A program made the position numbers and the translations under genes. The notes beneath the pieces were generated by a model. The model was not told where the DNA came from, searched no databases, and was given only the letters and a program-made list of their open reading frames with translations. This document shows, in pieces, positions 11,144-24,329 of a DNA stretch of 64,000 bases (position 1 is its first letter; every line of letters starts with the position of its first letter). The DNA is from Spongilla lacustris (lineage: Eukaryota; Porifera; Demospongiae; Spongillida; Spongillidae), in contig OX442421.1 in the NCBI GenBank assembly GCA_949361645.1, positions 2,850,633 through 2,914,632 on the forward strand. The letters are read 5' to 3'.

Positions 11144-14100
11144 ATGTATGGTCTTAGACTATTGATCTGCGCCTATATCGTACGGCCGGTGCTTGGCGAA
11201 CTGAGTAGGTCCTTAAATTTTGTAGCTTGCATACATGTACATTTTATACTTGTATGTAGGTACTGGCCAGCCTCCTCACTTCACCCAGGAGCCCCAGGAC
11301 ACTATCGTATACAAGGCATCCCTGGTGTTGAACTGCTCGGCACAAGGTGACCCCTCCCCAACCATTACGTGGTACAGAGGGGACCCTCCAACCTTGGTCC
11401 CTGATGGCTATGCGCTCAATGGCTCACTGCTCATACCCACTGTGGTGGAGGGGGTGGATGCTTCCAGAGGGGGCATCCCCTACCACTGTAGGGCTACCAG
11501 TGATCAATTTGGGACCATCAGAAGCAGAACAGCCACTGTCTACTATGCATGTAAGTTGACCAAACAATAATTAATGTACGCTAGTGATCAGGCCCGTAGG
11601 CAGCATTAGAAAAGTGGTCAGGCTGGTAACAGGACCGAAAGAATAGCAGCTAGGGGGTCTGAGGGAGCGCTGCAAACTCCCCAGCGGGGTCAGGGGCGGA
11701 GCCCCAGAAGCTAACGCATTTCCTCGAATCTGAGAGGCATTTTTGGCAGCAAAATTGCTATGTGGCAACATAGATAATTATCTATGGTGGCAATGAAATC
11801 TTCCCCTGCATGATATAATGAATCAACACTCTTTATATATATACTCAAATATATACTCCCTTTAATGCCTACCCCCAATATAGATCTCTGCCCCAATTAA
11901 AAAAAAAAGATGTCTTCAGTACTGAATAATACACCAAACGCTCGTTTAGGGAACTTGAGTTGTACTTAAAGGAGTGATTAGGGTTTTCCCCGATGTCTGA
12001 AAGAATCTCAGATGACGATTGAAAGTTAGCGTGATAACTCGGCTCCCAATCCTCACAGTCACCCCTTTTCAGCGCACTAATCCACTTTCTTCTTCTTGAT
12101 ATCTCTTCCGGGAACCGATAAAAGTGCATTTCTGAACCTTTGATATAACGGTTCTTGCAACCAGGAACGCAACAACTTTTAACCATCGTAGGCTTTGCCA
12201 CTCAAATTGCCGACAGGAAGCAAAAAGTAAACTATGACGCCATTTGTGCAAATCCCCTATTGAACAGCGCTCACGTTGACTACGATAATACTAAAATTTA
12301 TTTAACTAAAATTCCTAAATGTGACTGGTTTTAAAAATTAGAAACAAAAAATAAATAGCAGCGGATTGCAATGATGTACATGTAGCTACTGATTCAATGG
12401 CCCAGAACTAAACAAGTATGAAACTTTTTTGCGGGTAACCTGTGAATATAATTATTATAATTATCCATACCGGGTATACATGTACACACAATTTTATATC
12501 CGTTTCGCGAGGTGGACCTTGAGCAAAAAGTGGTCAGGCTATAGCCCGAATGCCTGACGGCCGGCTGCTACGGCCCTGCGGTCACTGATGGTTCAGTGTT
12601 CACCATAAATAACTAGACTATAAAATTATCCAATAGGGCTGGAAATACATAAATAAGTACATGAGGTTCCCGCGCATATAGAGCAAAATCATTGCGCGAT
12701 GAATAGATCTAATGTAACTGGTTGTTTTGCAAGTACCGTATTTATAAATTAGCGCACAATAAGAGAGAAGGGGAGGTTGCCCCGATGTGTCATTGTGCGT
12801 TTGCGTGTGTATTTGAATGATCTATACGTTTAATTTTATGCATGCATGCATGCACGTTGTACTCCGCAATTATGTGTAGCCAAGAAATGACAAGGGGTAC
12901 TTTAAAAAGGTCCCGTCAGCCTCAAGCGTTGAAGCCCAAGGTCCGAATGCTCGTCGGCACCCGAAAATAGAGGTAGCTTTTGTTTAAACACGATTTCCAA
13001 CTTATAGTCTTGGCGCTCAATTATTTTCAATAACTTGTACTACCACGCCTTTGTATTGGTGGTTCCCAAGCGGGAACCTTGTCTGGAAAATTGGTTCCCG
13101 CTCGGTTCCCGCGAATAAAAATATAGAACAAAATAAATGTTGGGTCAGGATCGTCACTATACCAGTTATACATTCGCATTAACCTTTAATCTCCCGTCGT
13201 CCTACGCGTAGGACGCAAGTTAAAATTAATTTTATAGGATCAAAAAATAAACCATTGCACTGTAAAAATGGTTATTAATTCAAGAAATATTTTTACTTTC
13301 TTGCAATTCTATATTGTCATATACAATCAATACTGCATTGCTAAAAGATGTATTTGCGGTAAACTTAAAGTACAAAAAGTAATGTTGGGGAGATCAGAGC
13401 AACATTTTAAAAAGAGCGGGTAGTAGGTCAGGTCTTTTGCACTAAGCATATAAAAAAGTACATTGTAGATTTGGAAATTGCTAGCTCCACAAGCTTATGA
13501 ACGATAGGTATTTGTCAGACGCAAGTTGCGGGAATAGCCAAGTGCAGTGCGTTTTCGGAAATAATGACGAAATCAATTACAGTAAAAACACTGCCGTAGA
13601 ATGTATAAAGTAGCCCACACATCCTGCTTCAAAAAACATTTTTTAAAAGTGATACTTGTCGTACCTTTTTCTGTGACAATTAAATTCTCTACATAATGCA
13701 TTTTTAAGAACCGTATCTGTTTATTTGCATCGTGTAACCAAGGGTGTGATTTAAAAAAATAAACTGACAATTGGTTAATTTAGCATGATAGACACATCAA
13801 ACAACAGTAGAGAAATGGATGCCAAAAAAACTGCATTTCTATTTATAGTGAATTTTCAAATATTGGTCCTACGTGTAGGACTTGGACCTGGAGAATTAAG
13901 GTTAAAAGCGGCAGAAATCGCGCATGCATTTTAGCAATACTATTTGCGGGAACCACGCGGGAACCAAACGCTTTCCGTTCGTACATTAACAGTGGTACAG
14001 TTGATGTTGTGGTCCTTCTGTTGGCAGTCTTAGGTGAGGGAGAAGATATCACATACACTGTCAAGAACGCATCCAATCCAGCTGTTGAAGACACTGTTGC

Positions 14101-16393
14101 CCTTTACTGTAATGCATCATGGTCCAACCCACCATCTTCAATAATCTGGGTGGATGGCCTCAACCAAATTGTACCCAGTGATGGGACCAAGTTCCTCTAC
14201 CTGGGCGGTGGACGATACCTTGCCATCATTGGGGTTGACTCTGTGACTGCACAGAGAGTGTTCCACTGTAGAGTGACCAATGTCTTTGGAATGCTATCAG
14301 TGGACAGCCCAACAAGATATAGGTTTAACATAACTGGTGAGTCCCATTTCCTCCCAGTACACATGCATGATGAGGTTCTGTCCGAATAAATTGATCCTCT
14401 CCCACAGCTTCTCCAAGGACTGGACTGGTCATCTACAAACCACTTGAGGATGTCACAGCTTATGAAAGAGATACTATTGTCCAGTTCTCTATGGTAGCTG
14501 CTGGTGATGGGACAAAACTGAACTGTGCAATAACAACTGGATCATCATTACAAACAACAGCATTGATAGTTCGGTCACTAGTAGTAAGGCTGGTGATAAC
14601 AGGTCCAGTGTCATTAGTGGACAGTGGTAGAGTGGTGACATGCCAGTTCTTCAGCAGTACTGGAATAACATCTTACACAGCCACAATGACTGTCTTAGGT
14701 GAGTGATGACATTGGCTGTATTAGTAGCCATCTTGTCCCTCTTATCAGCAAGGGCCAACTTGGTGGTGACCTCAAGTCCTGGGGACAGTTTGGACAACTC
14801 TGTGGGCACCAATGTCTCCTTCACCTGCGAGGCCAGTGGAATGGGCCTGGGGATGAGATGGTACAGGAATGGGGAGGAGGTGTCCCCTGGTCCACGTGTG
14901 GTGATCAATGGGTTCAGCATGACCATATATGGTCTGTTGGAGGGGGACTCGGGCATGTACCAGTGTTCAGTGTCCAATGGAACCAGCTCAGTTTGGAGAA
15001 AGTGGAAACTGACTTTGGCACGAAAACCACGTGAGTTCCATCTGGTGTTGTATATGTAGACACAATTGACTACTCATACAAAAAAAAAAAAAAAACCTGT
15101 TTGTATTGCTTGTAGGGCTTGTTCTTATGCCTATCAAGGAATTTACACAACAGTGTGGACCTGGTGGTACTACTCTGACAGTACAGGTGATGTCATATCC
15201 CCCTCCTGACCATGTCCAGTGGTACATGAATGGCTCTCTGGTGATGTCCAGTGATCTGTACCTCATCTCCAACATCTCTGTCTCTGACAACTCAACTGTC
15301 CCCATCATGTACAGTGCCTCTCTCACCATCTCTTCTGTTAACGTCACCACTCAAGGATTCTACTTGGCCTCCTTCTATGGTTATGTGGGTGTGGTCAACA
15401 TTTCTGTCCATATTATCAGTAAGTGTCGCTAATATTTAAAACACATCAACAACCTCATACATGTGCACATGTTAATGAATTATACATGTATATAGTACTG
15501 TATACTAATGGTCATTCCACATTGCCCTGCCTGGGAGATGCTGAATGCTTTAGCAAGTAGTACCTTTCCCCTCAAGATGAGTGTGTGACTATTGGCAATA
15601 GCAGTGCTTTGCAGAGCTCCATACATTGCATTGGTGAGTGATAGTTAGACTAGGGATGTAATTTAGAATGTAGACTCAATGAGGATGTGTGGATAGATTA
15701 TTTGGGGGATCGGTTTGGATGGACTGCGATAAGTTATTAAGGGCAAGTGCAGATATTCAAGGTGGTATGAGAAGGGGAATGATTAAAAGATGAGCAATGA
15801 TTAGCTGTCTTATACTTGCAAAAGGCACATGTGATGAACACTACTGGGTCGTTGCTGTGGTGCTGGTGGTGGCAGTCATTGTGGTGATAATAGCAGTACC
15901 GGTGGTAGTTATATGCCATCATAAGAGAAAGGCCAACCTGAAAGATTTCTCTGAAAATGGATACTGGTAATGTGTGTAGATCTGTATGTATATGATTTTG
16001 TACATCTGTTGAATCCAGCTCTAGCTTTGTGCAGAAACAAATGCATACATGCATGCGCGCATGCATGGTGGGAGGAGTTTAACCATAACCTTAAACTCCA
16101 GTACAGTTATCCCAACAACTAAACATGCCAATGCTGATCAAATTGATATCACTGGAATGAATGAAGCCTTGTATGATTTTACTACAAAGGAGGTACTAGC
16201 ACTGTTGTATACCCCCCCCCCCCCCTCCCCCCCATTCATGTTCCACTCTCCATCTTATACCGGCTTCTTTCACCACACACCCTTCCTTGTCATGAAGGGA
16301 GGACAAAATCCCTCCACTGTACACCACTACATGGGGGAAAAGACTGGAGAGTTGTATGCTCTTCCACAAAAGAAATGTCTTGTGGGTGATGAG
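11144..16393 (+). CDS. Ig-superfamily single-pass receptor, exons 1-9 (3' end not identified)
   Basis: Predicted exons: 11144-11204, 11260-11550, 14034-14336, 14408-14698, 14749-15030, 15116-15418, 15825-15966, 16102-16192, 16298-16393. All have GT-AG borders and phases that join without a stop for 620 codons. Exon 1 encodes a signal-peptide-like start (MYGLRLLICAYIV). The next five exons all begin and end in phase 1, the classic layout of one Ig domain per exon. The first four show paired cysteines with a tryptophan between or near them (for example LNCSAQG, ITWYRG, YHCRAT; FTCEASG, MRWYRN, YQCSVS). The sixth exon lacks the second cysteine. Exon 7 gives a transmembrane helix (about residues 518-541) followed by HHKRKAN as stop-transfer. 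Exons 8-9 are cytoplasmic, with tyrosines in EALYDFTTKE and GELYALP that could be phosphorylated. Role is inferred: cell-surface recognition or adhesion. A receptor kinase or phosphatase is possible if a catalytic domain lies in unrecognised later exons. Exon 8-9 borders are the least certain. Confidence 0.75.
11589..12578. mobile_element. Degenerate TIR element (hAT/P-like) in receptor intron 2, carrying a THAP fragment
   Basis: The left tip CAGGCCCGTAGGCAGC pairs with the right tip (reverse complement CAGGGCCGTAGCAGC). Both ends contain 'agtggtcaggct' just inside. A 'ggggcggagcccc' hairpin lies at 11693-11706, as in the related fragment at 44922. No clean target duplication is visible. It lies in the 2.5-kb intron between receptor exons 2 and 3 and contains a THAP-domain remnant on the minus strand, which suggests a deleted copy of a THAP-bearing transposon. 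Confidence 0.6.
11869..12201 (-). pseudogene. THAP-type zinc-finger fragment of a transposon protein
   Basis: The frame opens with residues MVKSCCVPGC, then FYRFPEE, RRKWISALKR and WEPSYH. This is the order and spacing of the first two-thirds of a THAP domain: C-x(2-4)-C, the FYRFP box and the central tryptophan. THAP domains bind DNA and are common at the N-terminus of P-element and some hAT or other transposases. After WEPSYH the expected C-x2-H pair and following helix are missing, and the sequence continues as unrelated residues to a stop. The zinc site is therefore incomplete and the fragment is unlikely to work as a DNA-binding domain. It sits inside the TIR element 11589-12578 and is antisense to the host receptor gene. 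Confidence 0.7.
13061..13965. mobile_element. GGTTCCC-ended TIR element, host of a nested MITE
   Basis: The left edge reads GGTTCCCAAGCGGGAACC and the right edge GCGGGAACCACGCGGGAACC, giving inverted ends built from repeated GGTTCCCGC motifs. The interior is almost wholly occupied by the TTAA-flanked element 13183-13901, so the outer element was small before that insertion. It ends 68 bp before the acceptor of receptor exon 3. No target duplication is clear and no superfamily is assigned. Confidence 0.45.
13183..13901. mobile_element. piggyBac-like MITE with TTAA target duplication
   Basis: TTAA borders the element on both sides (13179-13182 and 13902-13905). The tips CCTTTAATCTCC and (reverse complement) CCTTAATTCTCC match at 10 of 12 positions. 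Both are followed by a palindrome (CCTACGCGTAGG left, CCTACACGTAGG right). TTAA specificity with CC-starting tips is the piggyBac signature. There is no transposase frame in the 719 bp. Another copy of this left tip (ttaacctttaatctgc) appears at about 8113. Confidence 0.7.
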
Positions 16394-19300
16394 GTAATTC
16401 AGCCTCACCCACAGCATACAATAATAGTGATTTTACTTACCTTGCCTTGCCCATGTCAGTGATATTATGAATAGTAGCATCATAAATAATAATAAATTAA
16501 ATATGTCAGTGTTTTCAGCCCCACCAATTATGCATGCAGATGGTATCATTACAGACTTGGGGAGCACCAGGGTTGCCAAAGGCCAGCCGGCCTGCCAGGC
16601 CAGACCACGCCCACCCTAAGTATCATGTATAGGCGGGCTTCTTATTCAAAAATCAGTCATCAACTATTATTACTTTTTATTGACGTCAAATGGTGTATAC
16701 AAATCCTATTTATTATACTGAATTTATTATTACTGAGGATCTGGTGCAACCAGTAAATATGAAGTACTGAAATGACTTTATACATTCACCAAATACACGA
16801 TTGTAAATCATTCATAATTAAAGCAGCAGAATTTCACATACATTGTATACATGTGTAGTGACTGAGCAGGAGCGTACATAATATTGGCTTATTGCATTCC
16901 ATCGTTGAGGCTCTTGAAATTACATATTCTGAAGGGGAGATGAAGCTGGAATAGCAAGGTACTACCGTGCAAGTATTGCAATAGTAGGGAATCGTGAGTT
17001 GATGATGCATTGACCAGGAGAATTGCCGATCGACATAGGGGCACGAAGGCATTTATCATATAATTAAACACCAAATAATTTATAATTAATTGGCCTGACA
17101 GGTCGCCAGGCAGTCAGGCCGGCCGGCCTCAGAAAGCAATGCAGCTCTTTAGCCATGTGTGAAATATGTAAGATTATGATATGCCAGAGCCGTAAGTAAT
17201 TATAATTATATACACATGTTAATGAAATTAGTACATGTAGGGATTTCTAAGTACTATCAATTATGCAAAAGACAACCAAGCCATTGTCTACATTTAGCAA
17301 ATATATTTTATTGATCAGTTGGGACAGCATTCAGGCTGATCCAGCCAACTAAGCAATCTAAATTCTACATTGAATTATGCATTTTGAAATTTCTGTGCAA
17401 AAATCACTAATATGAATGAGTGCATCAAATTTGGGAAACTTGGTTTGTTTGTTCTTTGCCATACACAGTTACGTGCACGTTTTTCCGGGTAGGCAAATAA
17501 TAGCAAAGTAATGTTGCATGTACTAAGTTCTGTAGACAGTGCAATATTAAACATCTAAGAACACAAATTAGCATAGTTCAATTTAAAATTGAGTGGTTTT
17601 CAAACTTTTATTGTTCTGAGTATTAATACATATAAAGAGTCTATAGACTGCAGTTTGTTTAACCTCTCAAGTATAGTAAGTTGCATGCCATACATTAGAA
17701 CTATACCTCCAATTACTAAAGGCATTTAGTCAGTGCCACATGGAGTAAAAAGAAACGAATTGAACTAGCACATCCTATTTTCCAATTTTCATCACTCAAA
17801 TGTGCCTTTGGATTATCGATTTTTACACCCCGAGAATAAGGTTGTATCGTTATGATATATATTTTTTGACGTGGAATTTATAGCTCATGTTAGATAAACA
17901 CCAGAGATACTATATTTATGCAACCACCTTCTCTAGATGAGCCCCCTGCCAGTCTCACAAAGCTTCCCTCTCTCCAAGGCACTTTCGTGTGAGGATATTG
18001 CCAGGTAGATTGGTATCAAATCTTCCAGCAATCAAGGTAAACCACTTCTCTGCCTCTATAGCCGTCTTGCTAATATGCACCTATTCCCAACAGGTACAAT
18101 TTGAATAGGACAATGGACGAATTTGCATTTTGTGTGTAATTGGTATGGTACCTGTGCACTAATCAACGTCACGGGTGTAATTAAGGTCTTAGGTAAATTG
18201 GTGGGAGAAGGCTATCCTATAGACCAATACTAAGCATGTGTATCAGTGTATGTTAGGAGAGAGAGGAAGACCCAACTTTTCACCCGGAGCACGAATCCGG
18301 TGTCAAATCAGACACTCTCGAATGAAGCTGCGACAGCGTGTCTTAAAAATAAAAATCACCCAGCTCATCCCCAGTCCCTTTCAGTGTATGCAGACCCCTT
18401 ACCGTCAATGCGGAAGGATCAAAACATTAGAGGCCATATTGTTTGGGACCAAAACGTGTGCAAATTTGTGCCCACACAAGTCAAAACACTTACTGCAGAT
18501 ACAGCGACCTGAGTACCCCACATATTCGACACTTCTGCACTTCATACCTGCATGATTCAACATGAGACTGAAGGGAAATGTGTGATAATGGAAACACTCC
18601 CAGATTTTGCAATCCTTTTTCATGGTACATGTACACACACAGGGCAATGTACATGTATGCCTTTTTAACCCCAATGCACAAGCGTGTTGCTGTGGCAACA
18701 CACAACATTGCACGTGCACACCCAGGCTTCTCACACAGCCACACACTACAGTGTATCATAACAGGCCCACGATGGTCATCACTTAAATGAGATTGGCTGT
18801 CATGGCACAGTGGTTTAGGACAAGGAACTTGGGTCAGGGTATTACTTAAATTTATCTTCATACAAATGCAATCACAATACCCTAAATTACCCTATTTCAC
18901 TAACCTTTTTGTCATGATATAAAGGTGGATTTTAAGTTATTATTCTGCAATGATGATTAAATTTCATTGCTAGCATTGCATTATCAGGACCCACGGTAGT
19001 GGGTCCTATGTAGGATTGGCTTCGTGGGCGTGGTTTTCGATCGAGCGTTTTGAAACGGTAACGAAGCGTTGCCTATACTCGCCAGCTCGCATATAATCCA
19101 TCACAAACATGAAAAATATGCACATATAACGTGAGCCTCGCAAAACAGTGCCGTTTACTTGGAGTGACAAGTCGGTACCAAAAATCCGCCATTTAATTTT
19201 TGTTCATCTCCTCCGTCGTCTTCCGTTCATCACGTATAAGGAACGTCGTAAGAAGACGAGATTAGCTTCAAAAAGTTGCATTTGATTTCCAAACGGGCCC

Positions 19301-22300
19301 TTTCATATAAATAAGACCTACAGTTGTAAGCTGGTGATGAAATACCGTGAAATGACGCGAGCAGGTGCAATTCATTATCGGTGAAAATTCTCGGTTGCCT
19401 AGCAGTATGCAATATGACGTCATATAAGCGTCTTAATTTACTGTTGCCAGGCTACCGCAATTAACGTACACAGCTAGCTAGCTGCAGACACAGGCGGTTC
19501 TAATAATTCAACAAAGGACCAAGCCAAAGAAAACGGCTCGTTAGCAAGGAGAACTATATAGGTAGGCCTATCAATAAAATAAAAAGAGCATCTTACCGTT
19601 AACAATGCAACTTTCATCAACCTTACCACCATGTAACAGTGTTCTTTAAGGAGGGAAGGGTTCCCCCTCCCTTATCCTCCCCTTTTTATTCCATTTCATT
19701 GAGTTGATTTTAATTCATTAACAAATAATTAATACTGTTACCACCACTTGCAAGGATACAAACAATTTGGGTGCATATGTCCAGGACAACTTATGGTTTT
19801 AAACCACTGTTCATAGTGTACAGGCACCAAAGTATGTCATGTGAGTTATTAGGGATGCATACTTAGGATCTCCCACACATCAGCCCATTGGTGGGAGTGT
19901 GCCCCAGCCTTCGCAGTCACCACAATATTTTTTGATTGAGCAATTGAACCAGGGTATTTAATGGAGTGTGCATAAAGACAATGTACTACCTCGTCAGGGT
20001 TACAGCATCTCATATCCTATGAACTAGCACCAGATTACAACTGAATCCTTTAGAAGCATTACAGAGCACTGAGATTTGCGTTTTGAACTGACACAAATGT
20101 CTTTAAATTCTATTTAAATCATTGGTCTATAACAAGCCAAATCACTCACTAGACATAGACAAAAGTAATAACAAAGAAACCCTTTCATTCAACACAGATA
20201 AGTCATTCTGCAGCTACATTGTACTTGCTTAAACACAGCTTCAAACATCTACAGTACAGAGTATTTTAAAAGTAACAACTGTATCAACTGCAATTACAGG
20301 CATGGCTAATGCTATAACCAGAGGTTGTTGCAATATCACTACCCTAACTACCTCACCATCGTTACCCTTGTCCCCACTGCCATCAGCATACCGGTACCAT
20401 TAGTGGCACCTTCTGTGCCTGTAACAAAGGCAGCCCATATAAGAGCTTTGAATTTATTTCATGTGTTTACAAAAAAATTCTACAATGAAGGCTATGCATC
20501 AAAGCACACAATATCCGGATTCACCCTTCAACCTTATGTTTGCAATGTATTTTGGACATTGCAATAGCCCATAGGGATACACGAGCAACACCCATTATGC
20601 TGAGTGTCCATAAATAAACGCAACGCTTCAAGTTTAAATAAATATAATTTCTTAATGGGATGATCAATCTAAATGAATAAATGAATATACAGGCACATGT
20701 AGGCAAATACGAACCGCATTATTAAAATTCGAATAGTACCTTTAATATAAAATCAAATAACTTGCAATTAATCAATGTGACATAATAATGTACGACAACT
20801 ACCAGGTAAAATCTAATTTAATTGTTAGCATACTGTAACGTATGTTAAAAAATCCATTGGTTAATTAATTTTAATCCTTAGTTACAGTGATTTAAAAAAC
20901 ATTGCATTGATTTGTGGACACCCAGTATTTACTGAATAGGAAGTCCTTTCATAAAACACCAATGGACACAGAAAATCTCTTGTTTCTGGCTGATTACCTC
21001 CAAAAGTGATATTTTTCCAGTCCAACTGCAACCATCAGCATAGTTGACACACCTCACACTAAAGTTGAATATCTCCTTTCTCACAAAGCGATCTGGGAAC
21101 TACTAGTGATCAGTGGTAACAAATTAAAGGTCAAAGGTGCTAGTCCAAAGGACAAAGCACGCAACAGACCTTGGCCCCATCCTGAGTCTCCAATTCTTCA
21201 CCACAATCACTGTGAGTGCACCTGAGCAAACTGGGGTCAAAAGGAATGTGAATCAATGGTACCCTGCATGAGTGATCATGTTCATACTGTGTAAGCCTGA
21301 CCCAAATGCATACAGCTATAGCTCTACTAACATCGTGACTAAATACTGAACTCTGTCACAGGTGGTGTGTCCTTGGCAACTGAAGTACAACTTATGGAGA
21401 ACAGCCCTTGTATGACATACCCCAAGCGTATCCATAATGTTAGGGGTGTACTATAATGCGATGATTTTGGAATTATCCGTCACCCACTTACTTAACCATG
21501 TGTGCATGGGTCCAAATGATGCACTTTGGCTGTAGAACACATAAACCTATCTTTGAATTTACCCCCTTCTATTTGCAATATTCAATTAATTCCGATTCCG
21601 CAATCTTATCCTGCCGCCGATGCACCTATTAACGTATCCCAGCGCTAGCGGTGGAACAAAACAATTGAGCCGTGCTGTCTTATACCGGCCGCTATTATCT
21701 AGCTCTGAATACGGCATTTCTTTGCCTATATACGAGTGCCAGCATCAAAAATAGAGGCTGCTATTGCTGCGCCGGCGTCGATAGTAAACAAACGAAACCT
21801 ATACAAATGTACAACTACAAAAACACGTATCAAGTAACCAGTTTCCTTCACAGGGCAGAAAAATGTCGCAAGAGGTTGCTGGGGGGAGTGGTCTTAAAAG
21901 GAGCAGGAGGCTGCTTGAAGAGATCGTACTTGATGATGAAAACATCAACAGCGATTCCTCCGTGTGCACATTTCCAGCTTTCGACAGATGGGGGGGGGGG
22001 GGGGGGGGGGGGGGAGGGGGGGGGGGTACTATAAAGCAATGATTTTGGAATTATACATACTTCATGCAGTCGGGCGTGTGTGCATGGCAATATGCCAATT
22101 TGAGGGGCTGGAAATGTGTGTGACGAGATAGCGTGGCAGCAAGTTAAAATAGCAGCAGGTTTACAAGTATATAACTGACTAACACTGAAGAAATATAGAC
22201 TTAATTAGAACAAATAAGCAGTCTGTCACCTGATTCCATGGGTTCAATGCGCAAGCGCGTACTCTTTACACTGCCCATTAATGAGCGATGAAAGGCCCAT

Positions 22301-22814
22301 AGAAGTCTGTCTGTTTCCGTACACGGTTTGGATACATCTTTGGAACCGGTACCATTCTCCTGTGGTCCTCTGGCACCGGTGCAGGCTTGGGAATTTCTTC
22401 ATGCCTTATTGCCGGTGTCACCACAGCAAAAAAAGACCGCGAATCAAGCTTTGTTATTCGGAATCACGCGCGAAATCAATGATTGATTTAACAGCTAAAT
22501 CAATCGAAAATCTATTGAACAATCACGTAGAAATCACGCAGTGTATTTTATTATCAATTGATTTTCTTATGAATCAATTGTAGTATCCATTGTAAAATCC
22601 ATAGAATCAAACGCACGATTTCATAAATGATTTCACAAATGATTACATGATCGCAATCGAGGTTAAACACTATACAAATACAAAGAGAAAAAATCAGTCT
22701 GTGTCGGATTCATATACATTTAACACAGTAATGGTTTTATATGAAAGTTGGCAAATGTGTAATTAAATTCGTAAAGAACTTTACAAAGTATTCAGTATTA
22801 CTAGCAACATGTAC

Positions 22815-22845
<31 letters not shown>

Positions 22846-24129
22846 TGACTGAATCGGCCGAAAGCGGACAACACTCCTATAGTAATATTTGGCTGTCAAA
22901 TGACGCCCCCATGGCAGTAGGTAAGGGGAGGAGTAGGGGTAATAGTAAGGGTAGTGGTAGTTATTGGGAGGGGTAGGGGTAGTAGTAGGTAAGGGGAGGA
23001 GTAGGGTACATAAGGGTACATGTATGCAGGTATCTCGTCCGCCATTACACACACCTACATGTACCATTAGAATACCAAGCTTCCCTATTTGGTTGTAAGA
23101 GGCATCACAAAAGAAAGGTTCTGTAATTTTGATTGCATCAATAGCACGAATATTCACTATTTTTTCTATGCAATGCTCAGTGCCTTGTTAAGCAATGCAC
23201 CTGCACTAACTTCACAAAGAGCTGACCTTTTGTGCTAACCATGGGTGGATTCATTTAGCCCATATAACAGTATGCTATTCCTTACAATAGCCTTTTTGAA
23301 GCTACCTTTATATTCCCTCAGTATGGTTTTTTTGGTTCATACAGGGAGAAGCTAAAAGGTACTGTGATGCAATGAAATTACAATTACTCACTGTATTGGG
23401 TACTTGATAAACAGAAGCCATGTTAAAACTGTTAATTGACCTGGGCAGACCTTTTTTATTGATGACATGGCACAGTTTTCCCAAGTACACATGAATTCTG
23501 ACCTCTACTACTATAGTTTATATAGGATTGCCCTAGCGTCTGCTTGTAACACACACTTTTGCTACTTTTTAAAAATAAGTTCTAGAGTCTTGTATAGCCA
23601 TACATCAATGTGAAGAATAGAAAGGTTTTTTAATGATGCATGCCACACGAACGTGTATGTATAGATCTACATGACATTTGTATACGTGTACAAGGTATGC
23701 GTGTGACCTCTGTCACGTGGATACACAAGGGTCAACTGATGTACATCTAACCCAAATACTTATTGTATCATGCACTCAGTCCAATTCGAACGAACCTATT
23801 GGATTTGGTAGCTTTCCACGCCGATTACCCTGCTGTAGCATTTTTCCAGCAGCATGTTTGGCTTCGGTCGACGGTCGTGCGTTCTTAGAATCGCATCCTT
23901 TTCACAGAAGGAGAAGCGACGGAATCGTCCCGATGTTCTGCACTCTTCATGGCCGCTGAATTTTCGTTGTATCATTGCCTCTTTAAAGTTTAGTTTAGGC
24001 TCGAGGTTCCGGTGATGCCCTCACCGGTTAGTTCTGGCTCGGGGTTCCGATGATATATAGTGCCTAAGTGCTACATGTAGTGCCCAAACCGGATACGTGC
24101 CACGATTTCACTATTACATGTACTAGTAG
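16394..24129. other. 7.7-kb stretch without a recognised gene
   Basis: I find no convincing exon series. Possible but unsupported candidates for further receptor exons are 16520-16567 (after 'gtgttttcag') and 17937-18002 (acceptor 'cttctctag', donor GTAGAT). A TE end starts at 16567 (CAGGGTTGCC with GC-rich palindromes), and a related GC-rich cluster lies at 17091-17125. There are long G and C runs at 21990-22026 and 22816-22845. A ~35-bp direct repeat ('aatgattttggaattat' type) occurs at 21445 and 22026. A short palindrome 'ggacccacggtagtgggtcc' lies at 18989. Confidence 0.5.
22816..22910 (-). repeat. Dispersed poly-G repeat, same family as 47868-48230
   Basis: A 30-base C run is followed by 'ctgactgaatcggccgaaag' and, further on, 'tggctgtcaaatgacgcccc'. 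Read on the minus strand this matches, in the same order, the motifs 'gccatttgacagcc', 'gtccgctttcggctgattca' and a long G run at 47905-48112. It is therefore a member of a dispersed repeat family whose hallmark is a long G tract. Confidence 0.6.
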
Positions 24130-24329
24130 NNNNNNNNNNNNNNNNNNNNNNNNNNNNNNNNNNNNNNNNNNNNNNNNNNNNNNNNNNNNNNNNNNNNNNN
24201 NNNNNNNNNNNNNNNNNNNNNNNNNNNNNNNNNNNNNNNNNNNNNNNNNNNNNNNNNNNNNNNNNNNNNNNNNNNNNNNNNNNNNNNNNNNNNNNNNNNN
24301 NNNNNNNNNNNNNNNNNNNNNNNNNNNNN
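24130..24329. other. Assembly gap (200 N)
   Basis: Exactly 200 Ns, a typical placeholder for a gap of unknown size. The minisatellite starts at the first base after it. The repeat therefore probably caused the break, and the order and orientation across the gap should be treated with caution. Confidence 0.98.

Noticed and set aside
16049..16462. Single-exon 137-codon gene
   Set aside because: Only the segments 16102-16192 and 16298-16393 fit the receptor phases. The middle is a C run and pyrimidine tract, as expected for an intron.
18238..18861. Overlapping open frames on both strands at 18.2-18.9 kb
   Set aside because: No splice signals, domains or compositional support. They overlap in several frames at once.
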